NCBI RefSeq assembly: GCF_006539505.1
Contig: NZ_BJND01000045.1
Location: 23,047 to 87,046 of the forward strand
Length of the DNA: 64,000 nt
DNA from: Streptomyces spinoverrucosus
Lineage (GTDB): Bacteria > Actinomycetota > Actinomycetes > Streptomycetales > Streptomycetaceae
Direction: 5' to 3'
This document shows positions 45,620-53,562 of the stretch, in pieces. How positions within the stretch are numbered: position 1 is the stretch's first letter; the number at the start of each line of letters is the position of its first letter. Below the pieces are notes generated by a model. The model was not told the DNA's origin and did not search any database. It worked only from the letters and a program-made list of their open reading frames with translations. Both the position numbers and the translations under genes were made by a program.

Positions 45620-46728
45620 GACCTGAGCGGACCGAGGTGTTCACCCACCGTCCCCGGCTGCGGCCGGACATCCTGCTCAGCGCGCCGCTGCTGCGCGGGC
45701 CGGCCACAGTGCACCTGATCAGGGACCCCGCGGACGGTTCCGCCTTCGAGGTCGGGCCGAAGGAGTACTTCCTGATCTCCCGGCTGGACGGCGTCAGGAG
45801 TCTGGAGGAGATCGGCGACGAGTACGCCGCCGCCTTCGGGCGACGGCTGGGCGAGGCCAACTGGCAGCAACTGCTGGGGCTGCTCGGTGCCAAACGGCTG
45901 CTCGCGGGCGCACCCGACCGCGAGGTGGCCGCCACGCCGCCCGCCCCGCCCTTCACCGGCAACCTCTATCGCGGCAGCCTGCGCCTGGTCGCCGACGCCG
46001 ACGCGACCACCGGGCGCCTGCACCGGGCGCTGCGTCCGCTGCTGCGCCGGCACGTCCTGCTGCCCCTGCTGGCGCTCTGCCTGGCGATGCAGGTCGTCCT
46101 GGCCGTCGGGCTCGGCACGCTCGTACGGGACACCTGGTGGCTCTTCCACCAGCCGGTGGCGCTGCTCGCCGTGTTCACCCTGCTGTGGCTGAGCACCGCA
46201 GGCCACGAACTGGCACACGGCATCGCGGCCCGGCACTACGGCGGCACGGTGAGCGAGATCGGCCTGCGCTGGCGGCTGCCCGTCGCGATCATGTACTGCC
46301 GGGTCGACAACTACCGCTTCCTCGAAAGCCGTTGGCACCAGCTGGTGATCGGCGCGGCCGGCGCCTTCGCGAACCTGCTCTTCCTGCTGCCCTTCGCCGT
46401 CTGGTGGGCGGCGCTCGAAGCGGGCGATCCCACCCGCCGGGTGCTGTCGGGTCTGCTTCTGCTGGGCAGCGTTCAGGCGCTGGTCAACCTTCTGCCACTT
46501 CCCCCGCTGGACGGATACACCATGCTCTCCCACGTGCTCGGTGTGTCCAACTACGCCCCCGAGAGTGGGCGTTACCTGCGACTGCGGTTGCGCGACCGGC
46601 AGGCCGCAGCCGGCTACCCGCGCCGGGCGCGGGTTCTGTACATGGCATACGGGATCGGCTCGTCCGTTCTGGTCTGTCTGATCGCGGCCGGTCTGGTCAC
46701 GGCCGTGCTTGTCCTGCTCGCCCCCTGA
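45616..46728 (+). CDS. PqqD-like winged helix fused to an M50-type membrane metalloprotease
   Basis: The 370-residue protein overlaps the previous gene by ATGA. Residues about 1-95 look like a PqqD/RRE winged helix (AFEVGPKEYFLISRLDGVRS LEEIGDEYAAAFG). From about 145 it is a multi-span membrane protein with zinc motif HELAHGIAARHYGG (His197, Glu198, His201) and the third-ligand region PPLDGY (Asp299), as in site-2-type proteases. It could bind the modified precursor by its leader and cut it at the membrane before export, or act as an immunity or processing factor. No other protease is in the operon. Confidence 0.85.
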   Translation: MRPERTEVFTHRPRLRPDILLSAPLLRGPATVHLIRDPADGSAFEVGPKEYFLISRLDGVRSLEEIGDEYAAAFGRRLGEANWQQLLGLLGAKRLLAGAPDREVAATPPAPPFTGNLYRGSLRLVADADATTGRLHRALRPLLRRHVLLPLLALCLAMQVVLAVGLGTLVRDTWWLFHQPVALLAVFTLLWLSTAGHELAHGIAARHYGGTVSEIGLRWRLPVAIMYCRVDNYRFLESRWHQLVIGAAGAFANLLFLLPFAVWWAALEAGDPTRRVLSGLLLLGSVQALVNLLPLPPLDGYTMLSHVLGVSNYAPESGRYLRLRLRDRQAAAGYPRRARVLYMAYGIGSSVLVCLIAAGLVTAVLVLLAP

Positions 46729-46752
46729 CGGGCCTGTTCCGAGGAGCTGTTC

Positions 46753-47736
46753 ATGACGGAGACGGAAACCGTGCCGGCGGACCCCGGCAACCGCGCGGCG
46801 GACGCCGCCATCCACGTCGAGGAGGTGAGCAAGCGCTACGGCACCCGCCAGGCACTGGACGGGGTGTCGCTGCAGGTCGGCCGCGGTGAGTTCTTCGGAC
46901 TGCTCGGGCCCAACGGCGCGGGAAAGACAACCCTGGTGGAGATCATGGAAGGCCTGCGCCAGACCGACTCCGGCACCGTCAGCGTGCTGGGCACCGCCCC
47001 CTGGCCGCGCAATGTCGCGCTGCTTCCGCGGCTCGGTGTCCAGACCCAGTCCTCCGCGTTCTTCGTGCGTCAGAAGGCACACGAGCACCTGGCGACGGTC
47101 GCCGCGCTCTACGGCGCGGACCGGGGGGCGGTCGATAGGACGCTTCAGACCGTGGCGCTCGTGGACCAGCGGGACACGCGGGTGGAGAACCTCTCCGGCG
47201 GGCAGCGTCAGCGGCTGGCCATCGCCTCCGCCCTGGTCCACGAACCGGAGCTGATCTTCCTGGACGAGCCGACGGCCGCCCTCGACCCGCAGGCGCGCCG
47301 CGACCTGTGGGACGTGCTGCACGGCCTGAAGGAAGCGGGCCGGACCATCGTGTACACCACGCACCACCTTGACGAGGCGGAGGCCCTCTGCGACCGGGTG
47401 GCGATCCTGGTGGAGGGCCGGATCGCCGCCCTGGACTCCCCGCGCGGCCTGGTCGGCGCGGCGGGCGCGGCGACCTCGCTGCTGCTGCCGCCGGAGCGGA
47501 TGACCGTGGCGGAGGCGGAGGCGATCCCGGGCGTGGACCGCGCGGTCCTGCGCGGCGGCAGCCTCGTTCTCGAAACGCAGGTGTCCGGAAAGGTGCTGTC
47601 GGCGCTCGACGCGCTCGGCGGCCTGGACGGCGTACAGACCCGCACGGCCACCCTCGAGGACGTCTACCTCCGCCTGACTTCCGACGCCGGACACCGCACC
47701 ACCCAGAACACCGAGAACACGGAGAACCAGGCATGA
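46753..47736 (+). CDS. ABC transporter ATP-binding protein (exporter/immunity)
   Basis: The 327-residue protein has Walker A LGPNGAGKTTL, signature LSGGQRQRL, Walker B LIFLDEPTAALDPQ and the switch His in YTTHHLDEAE. A C-terminal regulatory tail ends in a polar repeat-like stretch (TTQNTENTENQA). It belongs to the DrrA-type drug-export ATPases. With the coupled permease (ATGA overlap) it should pump out the mature peptide and give self-protection. It lies 24 bases after the protease gene. Confidence 0.93.
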   Translation: MTETETVPADPGNRAADAAIHVEEVSKRYGTRQALDGVSLQVGRGEFFGLLGPNGAGKTTLVEIMEGLRQTDSGTVSVLGTAPWPRNVALLPRLGVQTQSSAFFVRQKAHEHLATVAALYGADRGAVDRTLQTVALVDQRDTRVENLSGGQRQRLAIASALVHEPELIFLDEPTAALDPQARRDLWDVLHGLKEAGRTIVYTTHHLDEAEALCDRVAILVEGRIAALDSPRGLVGAAGAATSLLLPPERMTVAEAEAIPGVDRAVLRGGSLVLETQVSGKVLSALDALGGLDGVQTRTATLEDVYLRLTSDAGHRTTQNTENTENQA

Positions 47737-48488
47737 GCGCATACGGGGCACTGACGGCGGCCGGCTACCGGGCCCAGGTCCGGGATGCGGCCACCCTCTT
47801 CTTCACCTTCGCCTTCCCGCTGGTGTTCCTGGTGGTCTTCGGGCTGATCTTCAGCGGTCAGGAGGTGGAGGAGACCGGCCGCCCCTACATCTCGTACATC
47901 GCGCCCGGCGTGATGTCGTGGGGCGTGGGCAACGCGGCGGTGTTCGGCATCGCGTTCACGCTGATGCAGTGGCGCCGGGACGACCTGCTGCGCCTGATCC
48001 GCATGACGCCGACGAGCCTGCCGACCGTGCTGGCCTCCCGCTACGTGCTGGCGCTCGCCGTCGGCGTCGTACAGGCCGTGGTCTTCATAGCGGTCGCGCT
48101 GCTGCCGCTGTTCGGCCTGGAGTTGGACTCCCGGTGGCCGCTGGCCCTGCCCGTGCTGCTGCTCGGCATCACCGCCTTCCTGTCGATCGGCGTGATCATC
48201 GGCTCGTACGCCGACACGCCCGAGGCGGTGGCCGCCATCGCGAACTTCCTGATGGTGCCGATGGCATTCCTGTCCGGCTCGTTCCTGCCGCTGGACATGA
48301 TGCCGTCCTGGCTGCAGACGGTCTCCCGCGTGCTGCCGCTGCGCTACTTCAACGACGCCGTCTCCGCGTCCCTCACCGGCAGCGGCAGCCTCGGCGACAT
48401 CGCCGTCGGCTGCGGCGCGCTCATCGGCTTCACCGTCGTCTTCGCGGCCATCGGCCTGAAGACCTTCCGCTGGAGCAACCGCACATGA
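47733..48488 (+). CDS. ABC-2 type transporter permease
   Basis: The 251-residue protein has six spans typical of DrrB-type permeases: LFFTFAFPLVFLVVFGLIFS first, then MSWGVGNAAVFGIAFTLMQW, a charged motif WRRDDLLRLIRMTPTSLPTV, and FLMVPMAFLSGSFLPLDMMP SWLQ. It pairs with the preceding ATPase. It overlaps both neighbours by four bases, which places the exporter firmly inside the biosynthetic operon. Confidence 0.92.
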   Translation: MSAYGALTAAGYRAQVRDAATLFFTFAFPLVFLVVFGLIFSGQEVEETGRPYISYIAPGVMSWGVGNAAVFGIAFTLMQWRRDDLLRLIRMTPTSLPTVLASRYVLALAVGVVQAVVFIAVALLPLFGLELDSRWPLALPVLLLGITAFLSIGVIIGSYADTPEAVAAIANFLMVPMAFLSGSFLPLDMMPSWLQTVSRVLPLRYFNDAVSASLTGSGSLGDIAVGCGALIGFTVVFAAIGLKTFRWSNRT

Positions 48489-50416
48489 CGACGACCGCCG
48501 TACGGGAGGGCGTACCGCTGGAGGAGGCACGGCGCCGGCTGCGGTCGGCGCTGGCCGAGCGGTGCGCTCCCGGCCGGGCGCCGGAGGTGGTGCCGCTCGG
48601 GGCGCGCGACGTACGGGACGATCCGCACGCCTCGGTGCGGCCCGCCGCCATGGTGCACCTCACGTCCCGCGAGGTGCTGGTGGGGCCGTGGGGCGGCGAC
48701 GCGGACGCACGGGCCTGCGGAGCGTGCCTCGCGATGCGCTGGCAGCGGCTGCGCTCCCGCACCGAGCGCGACGCCCTGGAGACGGGCTCGCCGTGGAGTT
48801 TCGCCCCGCACTGGCCCGAACAGCCGTCGTTCGTCGCGGATGCGGTGCACGCGCTGTACGAGGCCGTCATCGGCTCCCCGGGGCCGGTGCCGCCCGGCGC
48901 GACGCCCGCCGACCGGGCGCTGCCGCAGGTGTCCTGCCTGGATGTGGCGACCCTGACCGTGCGGACGTTCCCGCTGTACGCCGACCCGCTGTGCCCGCAC
49001 TGCGGACCCGGTGGCATGGACAGCCGCGAGGCGGCCGAGCTCGCCCTGGTGAGCCGGCCGAAACCGGCCGAGGACACCTACCGGCTGCGGCCCGCGTCCT
49101 CCTACCCGCTGTCACCGGCGGCGCTCGCGAATCCCGTCACCGGCCTGCTCGGCGCCGGGACGTGGCTCAACGTCACCTCGCCGACCACCGCGCCGGTCGC
49201 GGGCAGCGTGTTCATGCGCGGCTACGCGGGCCTGACCGACGTGACCTGGAGCGGCCAGGCCAACGGGTTCGCCGCCAGCCGCGACCTGGCGTTCCTGGAG
49301 GGCCTGGAACGGTACGCCGGGACCCACCGGCGGCGCGGAACGGAGCTGCTCACCGCCTCGTACAGCAGTCTCGGCGAGGACGCTCTCAACCCGGCCCACT
49401 GCGGCTTCTACGCACCGGAGACCTACCGTGACGACCCGCTCGTCGACCCGTTCGACCCCGGCCGGCCGATCCCCTGGGTGTGGGGCTACTCCCTGCGCGA
49501 CGAGCGCCCGCTGCTCGTGCCCGCCCGGCTGGTGCACTACAGCGCGGGAGTGGCGGCGGACAACTTCGTGTTCGAGTGCTCCAACGGCTGCGCCATCGGC
49601 AGCTGTCTGGAGGAGGCGGTCCTCGGCGGGTTGCTCGAACTGATCGAACGGGACGCCTTCCTGCTCGCCTGGTACGGCGGGACCCGGCTGACGGAGATCG
49701 ACCTGGGCACGGTCGGCGACCCCACCGTCCGCGCCATGATCGACCGGGCCGCGCTGCAGGGCTACGACGTGCACGCCTTCGACAACAGGATCGACCTCGC
49801 CGTGCCCGTGGTGACCGGGCTGGCGGTGCGACGGGACGGCGGACCCGGCCTGTACTCCTTCGGCGCGGGGGCCTCGCTGGACCCGGCGGCGGCACTGGAG
49901 GGCGCCCTGTCGGAGGTGCTGACGTACATCCCGCATCTGCCGGGCCAGGTGCGGGAGCGGCAGGGCGAACTGGAGGCGATGGCGGCCGACTTCACGAAGG
50001 TGCTGCACCTGAAGGACCACGCCCAGCTGTACGGCCTCCCCGACATGGCGGTGCATGTGGCTCCGTACCACGAGCCCAGGGCGGTCCGTCCGATGGCGGA
50101 GCTGTACGCGTCGTGGGAGGCCTCCGGGCGGCCGCGGACCCGGGATCTGGCGGACGATGTGGCCCTGTGCCGCGACGAGTTGGTGCGGGCCGGGCTGGAT
50201 GTGATCGTCGTGGACCAGACCACGCCGGAGCAGCGGCGGATGGGGCTGCGGACGGTCTGTGTACTGGCTCCCGGGCTGCTGCCGATCGATTTCGGCTGGT
50301 CGCGGCAGCGCGCACTGCGGATGCCCCGGCTGCGGACCGCGGCCCGCCGCGGCGGGCTGCGCGACACGGATCTGGAGGAGCGGGAGATCCGACGGGTCCC
50401 GCATCCGTTTCCGTAG
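48485..50416 (+). CDS. YcaO azoline-forming cyclodehydratase, copy 2
   Basis: The 643-residue paralogue of the YcaO at 38278 has the same layout: N-terminal Cys pairs (CGAC at 78-81, CPHC at 170-173), then a YcaO domain with AFLEGLERYAG, ECSNGCAIGSCLEEAVLGGL, LELIERDAFLLAWYG and a C-terminal VPHPFP (PxPxP). Both copies keep the ATP-binding acidic residues, so both look catalytic. They may treat different Cys or Ser/Thr positions or act as a heterodimer with the partner at 36072. It is the last gene of the operon and faces a hairpin and then the precursor gene. Confidence 0.92.
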   Translation: MTTTAVREGVPLEEARRRLRSALAERCAPGRAPEVVPLGARDVRDDPHASVRPAAMVHLTSREVLVGPWGGDADARACGACLAMRWQRLRSRTERDALETGSPWSFAPHWPEQPSFVADAVHALYEAVIGSPGPVPPGATPADRALPQVSCLDVATLTVRTFPLYADPLCPHCGPGGMDSREAAELALVSRPKPAEDTYRLRPASSYPLSPAALANPVTGLLGAGTWLNVTSPTTAPVAGSVFMRGYAGLTDVTWSGQANGFAASRDLAFLEGLERYAGTHRRRGTELLTASYSSLGEDALNPAHCGFYAPETYRDDPLVDPFDPGRPIPWVWGYSLRDERPLLVPARLVHYSAGVAADNFVFECSNGCAIGSCLEEAVLGGLLELIERDAFLLAWYGGTRLTEIDLGTVGDPTVRAMIDRAALQGYDVHAFDNRIDLAVPVVTGLAVRRDGGPGLYSFGAGASLDPAAALEGALSEVLTYIPHLPGQVRERQGELEAMAADFTKVLHLKDHAQLYGLPDMAVHVAPYHEPRAVRPMAELYASWEASGRPRTRDLADDVALCRDELVRAGLDVIVVDQTTPEQRRMGLRTVCVLAPGLLPIDFGWSRQRALRMPRLRTAARRGGLRDTDLEEREIRRVPHPFP

Positions 50417-50496
50417 CGCGGGACGTAGACGCGGCCGGGCCGCCGCTCGCCACTCCCGAGGGAGTGCGGAACGACGCCCGGCCGTCTCTGTGTCCG

Positions 50497-50527
50497 GCTC
50501 TGCGTCCGGCGAGGCCGGACGCAGAGC
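50497..50527. terminator. Bidirectional hairpin between the biosynthetic operon and the precursor gene
   Basis: A perfect 14-bp inverted repeat (50497-50510 and 50514-50527) with a 3-base loop lies 80 bases after the YcaO stop and 18 bases after the precursor stop. Being symmetrical, it can end both converging transcripts. Confidence 0.8.
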
Positions 50528-50545
50528 GTACTGCGGGCCCGAAGA

Positions 50546-50722
50546 TCAGGCGCTGCAGGAGGTGGTGCTGGTGGTGGAGGAGCAGGTCGAGGTGGAAGAG
50601 CAGCTGGTGGAACCGGCGAGCACGACCTCGCTGGCGTCCGAGTAGTCCGAGATCTCGAAGGTCTCCGACTCCAGCTCCAGGATCTCGTCGGCGAGGGCGG
50701 CGAGGGTCGACTTGTCAGCCAT
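50546..50722 (-). CDS. RiPP precursor peptide with a Ser/Thr/Cys-only core
   Basis: The start is the ATG at 50722, with AGGAG five bases upstream; a longer frame to 50743 would include the ribosome binding site. The 58-residue peptide has an acidic leader (MADKSTLAALADEILELESE then TFEISDYSDASEVVLAG). Its FEISDYSDASE part resembles the LEISDY/LEISEF segment of thiostrepton- and nosiheptide-type leaders as I recall them. Residues 38-57 are only Ser (10), Thr (7) and Cys (3: Cys41, Cys47, Cys56), followed by a final Ala. Such a core suits thiazole formation at Cys and dehydration of many Ser/Thr. It is transcribed from its own promoter, opposite to the enzymes. Confidence 0.9.
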   Translation of the reverse strand: MADKSTLAALADEILELESETFEISDYSDASEVVLAGSTSCSSTSTCSSTTSTTSCSA

Positions 50723-50737
50723 GGTCACTCCTGATGT

Positions 50738-50769
50738 GAACACACCGCCGGGCTCCTCCCGGGGTGTTC
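50738..50769 (-). repeat. Inverted repeat just upstream of the precursor ribosome binding site
   Basis: GAACAC (50738-50743) pairs with GTGTTC (50764-50769), enclosing a smaller CCGGG/CCCGG stem. In the precursor mRNA this would form a hairpin directly before the AGGAG, possibly affecting stability or translation. It may equally be an operator. Confidence 0.45.
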
Positions 50770-50809
50770 GGCCCCCTCATTGGACCGGTCGCCACTGACG
50801 TATCCGGCT

Positions 50810-50864
50810 GCCGTCCGCTGTCAGGGCGCTGTCACCGGACGGCAGCGCCCTGACAGCGGACGGC
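50810..50864. repeat. 22-bp perfect inverted repeat in the divergent region between precursor and amidohydrolase
   Basis: Arms at 50810-50831 and 50843-50864 are perfectly complementary around an 11-base loop. The repeat lies 88 bases upstream of the precursor start and 20 bases before the amidohydrolase start. It resembles a terminator in strength, yet no gene ends here. It could block read-through between the two divergent units or be a large operator. Confidence 0.6.
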
Positions 50865-50883
50865 CCTTCGTGCGCCGGATCAT

Positions 50884-52170
50884 GTGCGGGTGAGCACAGC
50901 GGCGATCGTCCCCTCGGGCAGGTATGCATCCGTCCTGCGGCAACTGGACGCTGTGGTGCGTCCGCTCACCGTCTTCGCGATGGACCTGCACCAGCATCCG
51001 GAGCCGTCGGGGGAGGAATCCCGTACCGCGTCCCGCTTCGCCGACGCGCTGGCGGAGGCGGGGTACGCGGTGACCCGGGGCGTCGGCGGTCACGGTGTGG
51101 TCGGCGTCCTCACCAACGGCGAGGGGCCGCGCGTCTACTTGCGGGCCGAGCTGGATGCCCTGCCGATCCGGGAGCGGACCGGCCTGCCGTACGCCGCTCA
51201 GGGCCCCTTCATGCACGCCTGCGGCCATGACCTGCATCTCGCCGCCCTGCTCGGCGCCGCGACGCTGCTGGCCCGATCGCTGCCGCACTGGCGCGGCACG
51301 GTGGTGATCGTCGGCCAGCCTGCCGAGGAGACGCTGACCGGGGCGCGGGCCATGCTGGAGGACGGCCTGTACGCACGCTTCGGCCGCCCCGACGCGGTGC
51401 TCGCCCAGCACACCGCGCCACTGCTGGGAGGCATGGTGGCGCACGGGTACGGGCAGCCCGTGTTGGCGGGCAGTCTCGGACTGGATGTCACCCTGCACGG
51501 CCGGGGTGGGCACGCCGGGGCGCCGCACCTGACGGTGGATCCCGTACTCGCCGCGGCCGCGGTGGTGCTGCGGCTCCAGGGCATCGTGTCCCGTGAGAGC
51601 GCGCCCGCGGAGCAGACCACGGTCACCGTCGGCCAGATTCACGCCGGCACGCACAACGGCGTCGTACCGGACAGTGCCTCGCTGGGCATTACGGTACGCG
51701 CGCTGTCCGATGAGTCCCTGGACCGTGTCGTGACGGCTGTCGAGCGGGTCGTACGGGCCGAATCGACCGCCTCCGGCTGTCCACGCGACCCCGAGATCAC
51801 AGTGGTGTCGCGGTCTCCCGCCACTCTTCCGGACGGGGAGGTGACCGCGGTGGTGCGCGAGGCGCATCGCCAGGTGCTGGGCGCCGAGCGGGTCGTGCCG
51901 TGGGCGCCGTCGATGGCGACCGAGGACTTCGGTCTCTACGGGGACGCGGGCCAGGAGATCCACGGCTGCGCGGGAGTCCCGCTGGGCTACTGGATGGTCG
52001 GGATCGTGGGCCCGCGCCAGTGGTCCGCCACGGCAGGCGCGAACGCCGCCGAGCGGCTCGCAGCACTCCCTCCGAACCACTCGCCCGAGTTTGCGCCGCA
52101 TTTGCCCATCGCTCTGCCCTCGGCGACGAAAGCGATGACGTCGGCTGCGCTGACGCTCCTGTCGAGGTGA
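50884..52170 (+). CDS. M20D-family metal-dependent amidohydrolase
   Basis: The 428-residue protein (GTG start at 50884 or 50890, ribosome binding site unclear) has the M20 catalytic layout: DLHQHPEPSGEESRTASRFA, VYLRAELDALPIRERTGLPY, metal-binding HACGHDLHLAALLG, Glu pair in VGQPAEETLTGA, dimerisation domain GRGGHAGAPHLTVDPV and late ATEDFGLYG. Family members hydrolyse N-acyl or N-carbamoyl amino acids, hippurate or small peptides. It is divergent from the precursor gene, so it may belong to the RiPP cluster (processing or degradation of peptides) or simply be a neighbour. Confidence 0.88.
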   Translation: MRVSTAAIVPSGRYASVLRQLDAVVRPLTVFAMDLHQHPEPSGEESRTASRFADALAEAGYAVTRGVGGHGVVGVLTNGEGPRVYLRAELDALPIRERTGLPYAAQGPFMHACGHDLHLAALLGAATLLARSLPHWRGTVVIVGQPAEETLTGARAMLEDGLYARFGRPDAVLAQHTAPLLGGMVAHGYGQPVLAGSLGLDVTLHGRGGHAGAPHLTVDPVLAAAAVVLRLQGIVSRESAPAEQTTVTVGQIHAGTHNGVVPDSASLGITVRALSDESLDRVVTAVERVVRAESTASGCPRDPEITVVSRSPATLPDGEVTAVVREAHRQVLGAERVVPWAPSMATEDFGLYGDAGQEIHGCAGVPLGYWMVGIVGPRQWSATAGANAAERLAALPPNHSPEFAPHLPIALPSATKAMTSAALTLLSR

Positions 52171-52248
52171 TGCCGGTCGGCCCCCGGTCCCTTCCGCGCC
52201 CACTGGGCCGAAGGATCCAGGCCGTCCTTGGCGCGACCCGTTGGTAAA

Positions 52249-52262
52249 TAATTGCTTAATTA
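52249..52262. promoter_or_regulatory. AT-rich palindrome upstream of the namZ operon
   Basis: TAATT, GCTT, AATTA inside an AT-rich 50-base patch (52241-52290), striking in DNA above 70% GC. It is 63-76 bases before the namZ start, a suitable place for promoter and repressor. Confidence 0.4.
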
Positions 52263-52324
52263 CAGGACATACCAGTAAATTTCCTGCCGTGGCTTCGAGA
52301 TGTCACTGGCAGACGGGGCAAAGG

Positions 52325-53521
52325 ATGAGCACGGACAACCGCGTCGCGGTGACGACCGGGATCGCACGACTGCACGCGTCGCCCGGACTCGCCGGGCCCG
52401 GCCGGCTCGGGCTGGTGACCAACCACACCGGCGTTCTGCCCGACCTGCGCCCGGCCGCACCCGCGCTGCTCGAGGCCGGCGCGCGGTTGGTGGCCCTGTT
52501 CGGTCCCGAGCACGGGCTGCACGGAACCGGTCAGGCCGGCGAGAGCGAGGCCGCTCATGCGGACCCCGTCACCGGTCTGCCGGTCCGCGACACGTACCGG
52601 TTAAGCGGCGAGCTCCTCGACAAACTGCTGATCGACAGCGGTGTCGACGCCCTGGTGTACGACGTGCAGGACATCGGGGCCAGGTTCTACACCTACGTGT
52701 GGACCATGTTCGACCTGATGGTCTCTGCGGCCCGTACGGGCGTACGGTTCGTGGTCGCCGACCTGCCCAATCCGCTCGGTGGACTCGTCAGCGAGGGCCC
52801 GCTGCTCGACCCGGCGTGGGCCAGCTTCGTCGGGCGCGCCCCGGTACCCGTCCGGCACGGACTCACCTGCGGCGAGCTCGCCCGGTATCTCAACGCCTCG
52901 CTCGTTTCTCAAGTGGCGGGCAACGCAGCTGACTTGACGGTGATCGAGGTCGTCGGCTGGCAGCGCTCCATGGACGCGGAGGCAACCGCCCTGCCGTGGG
53001 TCGCGCCCTCGCCGAACATCCCGACGCCCGCCACGGCCACCGTCTACCCCGGGACGTGCCTGTTCGAGGGCACGAACCTCTCGGAGGGCCGGGGCACCAC
53101 GCAGCCCTTCGAGGTCGTCGGGGCCCCGTACATCGACGCGCGGTTCGCGACCTCGCTCGCCGAACTCGACCTGCCGGGCGTGCGTTTCCGTGATCTGTGG
53201 TTCGTGCCGACATTCCACAAACACGCCGGGCAGCGGCTGCGCGGAGTCCAGCTCCATGTCACCGACCGCGAGGTCTTCACTCCCGTACGCACCGCCGTGG
53301 CAATGCTCAGTACGCTGCGGCGGCTGTACCCGGACCACTTCGCGTGGCGCGTCGCTGACAGCGCTGTGGAGGGCAGCGACCAGCGTCCATTCATCGACCT
53401 GCTGTGGGGGTCCGACCGGTTGCGGCGTGCCGTCGACGCGGGCGACGACCCGCTGCCGCTGTGCGATCCGCCGGCGCCGCCCGGCCGATGGGTCGGCGAC
53501 GACGTGCTGCTCTACCCCTGA
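52325..53521 (+). CDS. namZ: NamZ-type exo-beta-N-acetylmuramidase (DUF1343, GH171)
   Basis: The 398-residue protein shows DUF1343 motifs: GLVTNHTGVLPDLR, ARLVALFGPEHGLHGTGQAG, DALVYDVQDIGARFYTYVWT, VVADLPNPLGG, the Glu-containing YPGTCLFEGTNLSEGRGTTQ PFEVVGAPY and FVPTFHKHAGQRLRG. NamZ of Bacillus releases N-acetylmuramic acid from the non-reducing end of peptidoglycan fragments. No clear signal peptide is present from this start, so it may act inside the cell on imported fragments. It heads an operon with an acetyltransferase and a sugar ABC importer. Confidence 0.9.
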   Translation: MSTDNRVAVTTGIARLHASPGLAGPGRLGLVTNHTGVLPDLRPAAPALLEAGARLVALFGPEHGLHGTGQAGESEAAHADPVTGLPVRDTYRLSGELLDKLLIDSGVDALVYDVQDIGARFYTYVWTMFDLMVSAARTGVRFVVADLPNPLGGLVSEGPLLDPAWASFVGRAPVPVRHGLTCGELARYLNASLVSQVAGNAADLTVIEVVGWQRSMDAEATALPWVAPSPNIPTPATATVYPGTCLFEGTNLSEGRGTTQPFEVVGAPYIDARFATSLAELDLPGVRFRDLWFVPTFHKHAGQRLRGVQLHVTDREVFTPVRTAVAMLSTLRRLYPDHFAWRVADSAVEGSDQRPFIDLLWGSDRLRRAVDAGDDPLPLCDPPAPPGRWVGDDVLLYP

Positions 53522-53562
53522 GATGTTCTGCCGCACCGCGCGACCTAAGGACAACGCCGCCG

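Noticed and set aside
45259..47751. An 830-residue reverse open frame over the protease and ABC genes
   Set aside because: Shadow of real genes; composition rich in Arg, Gln and His with no domain.
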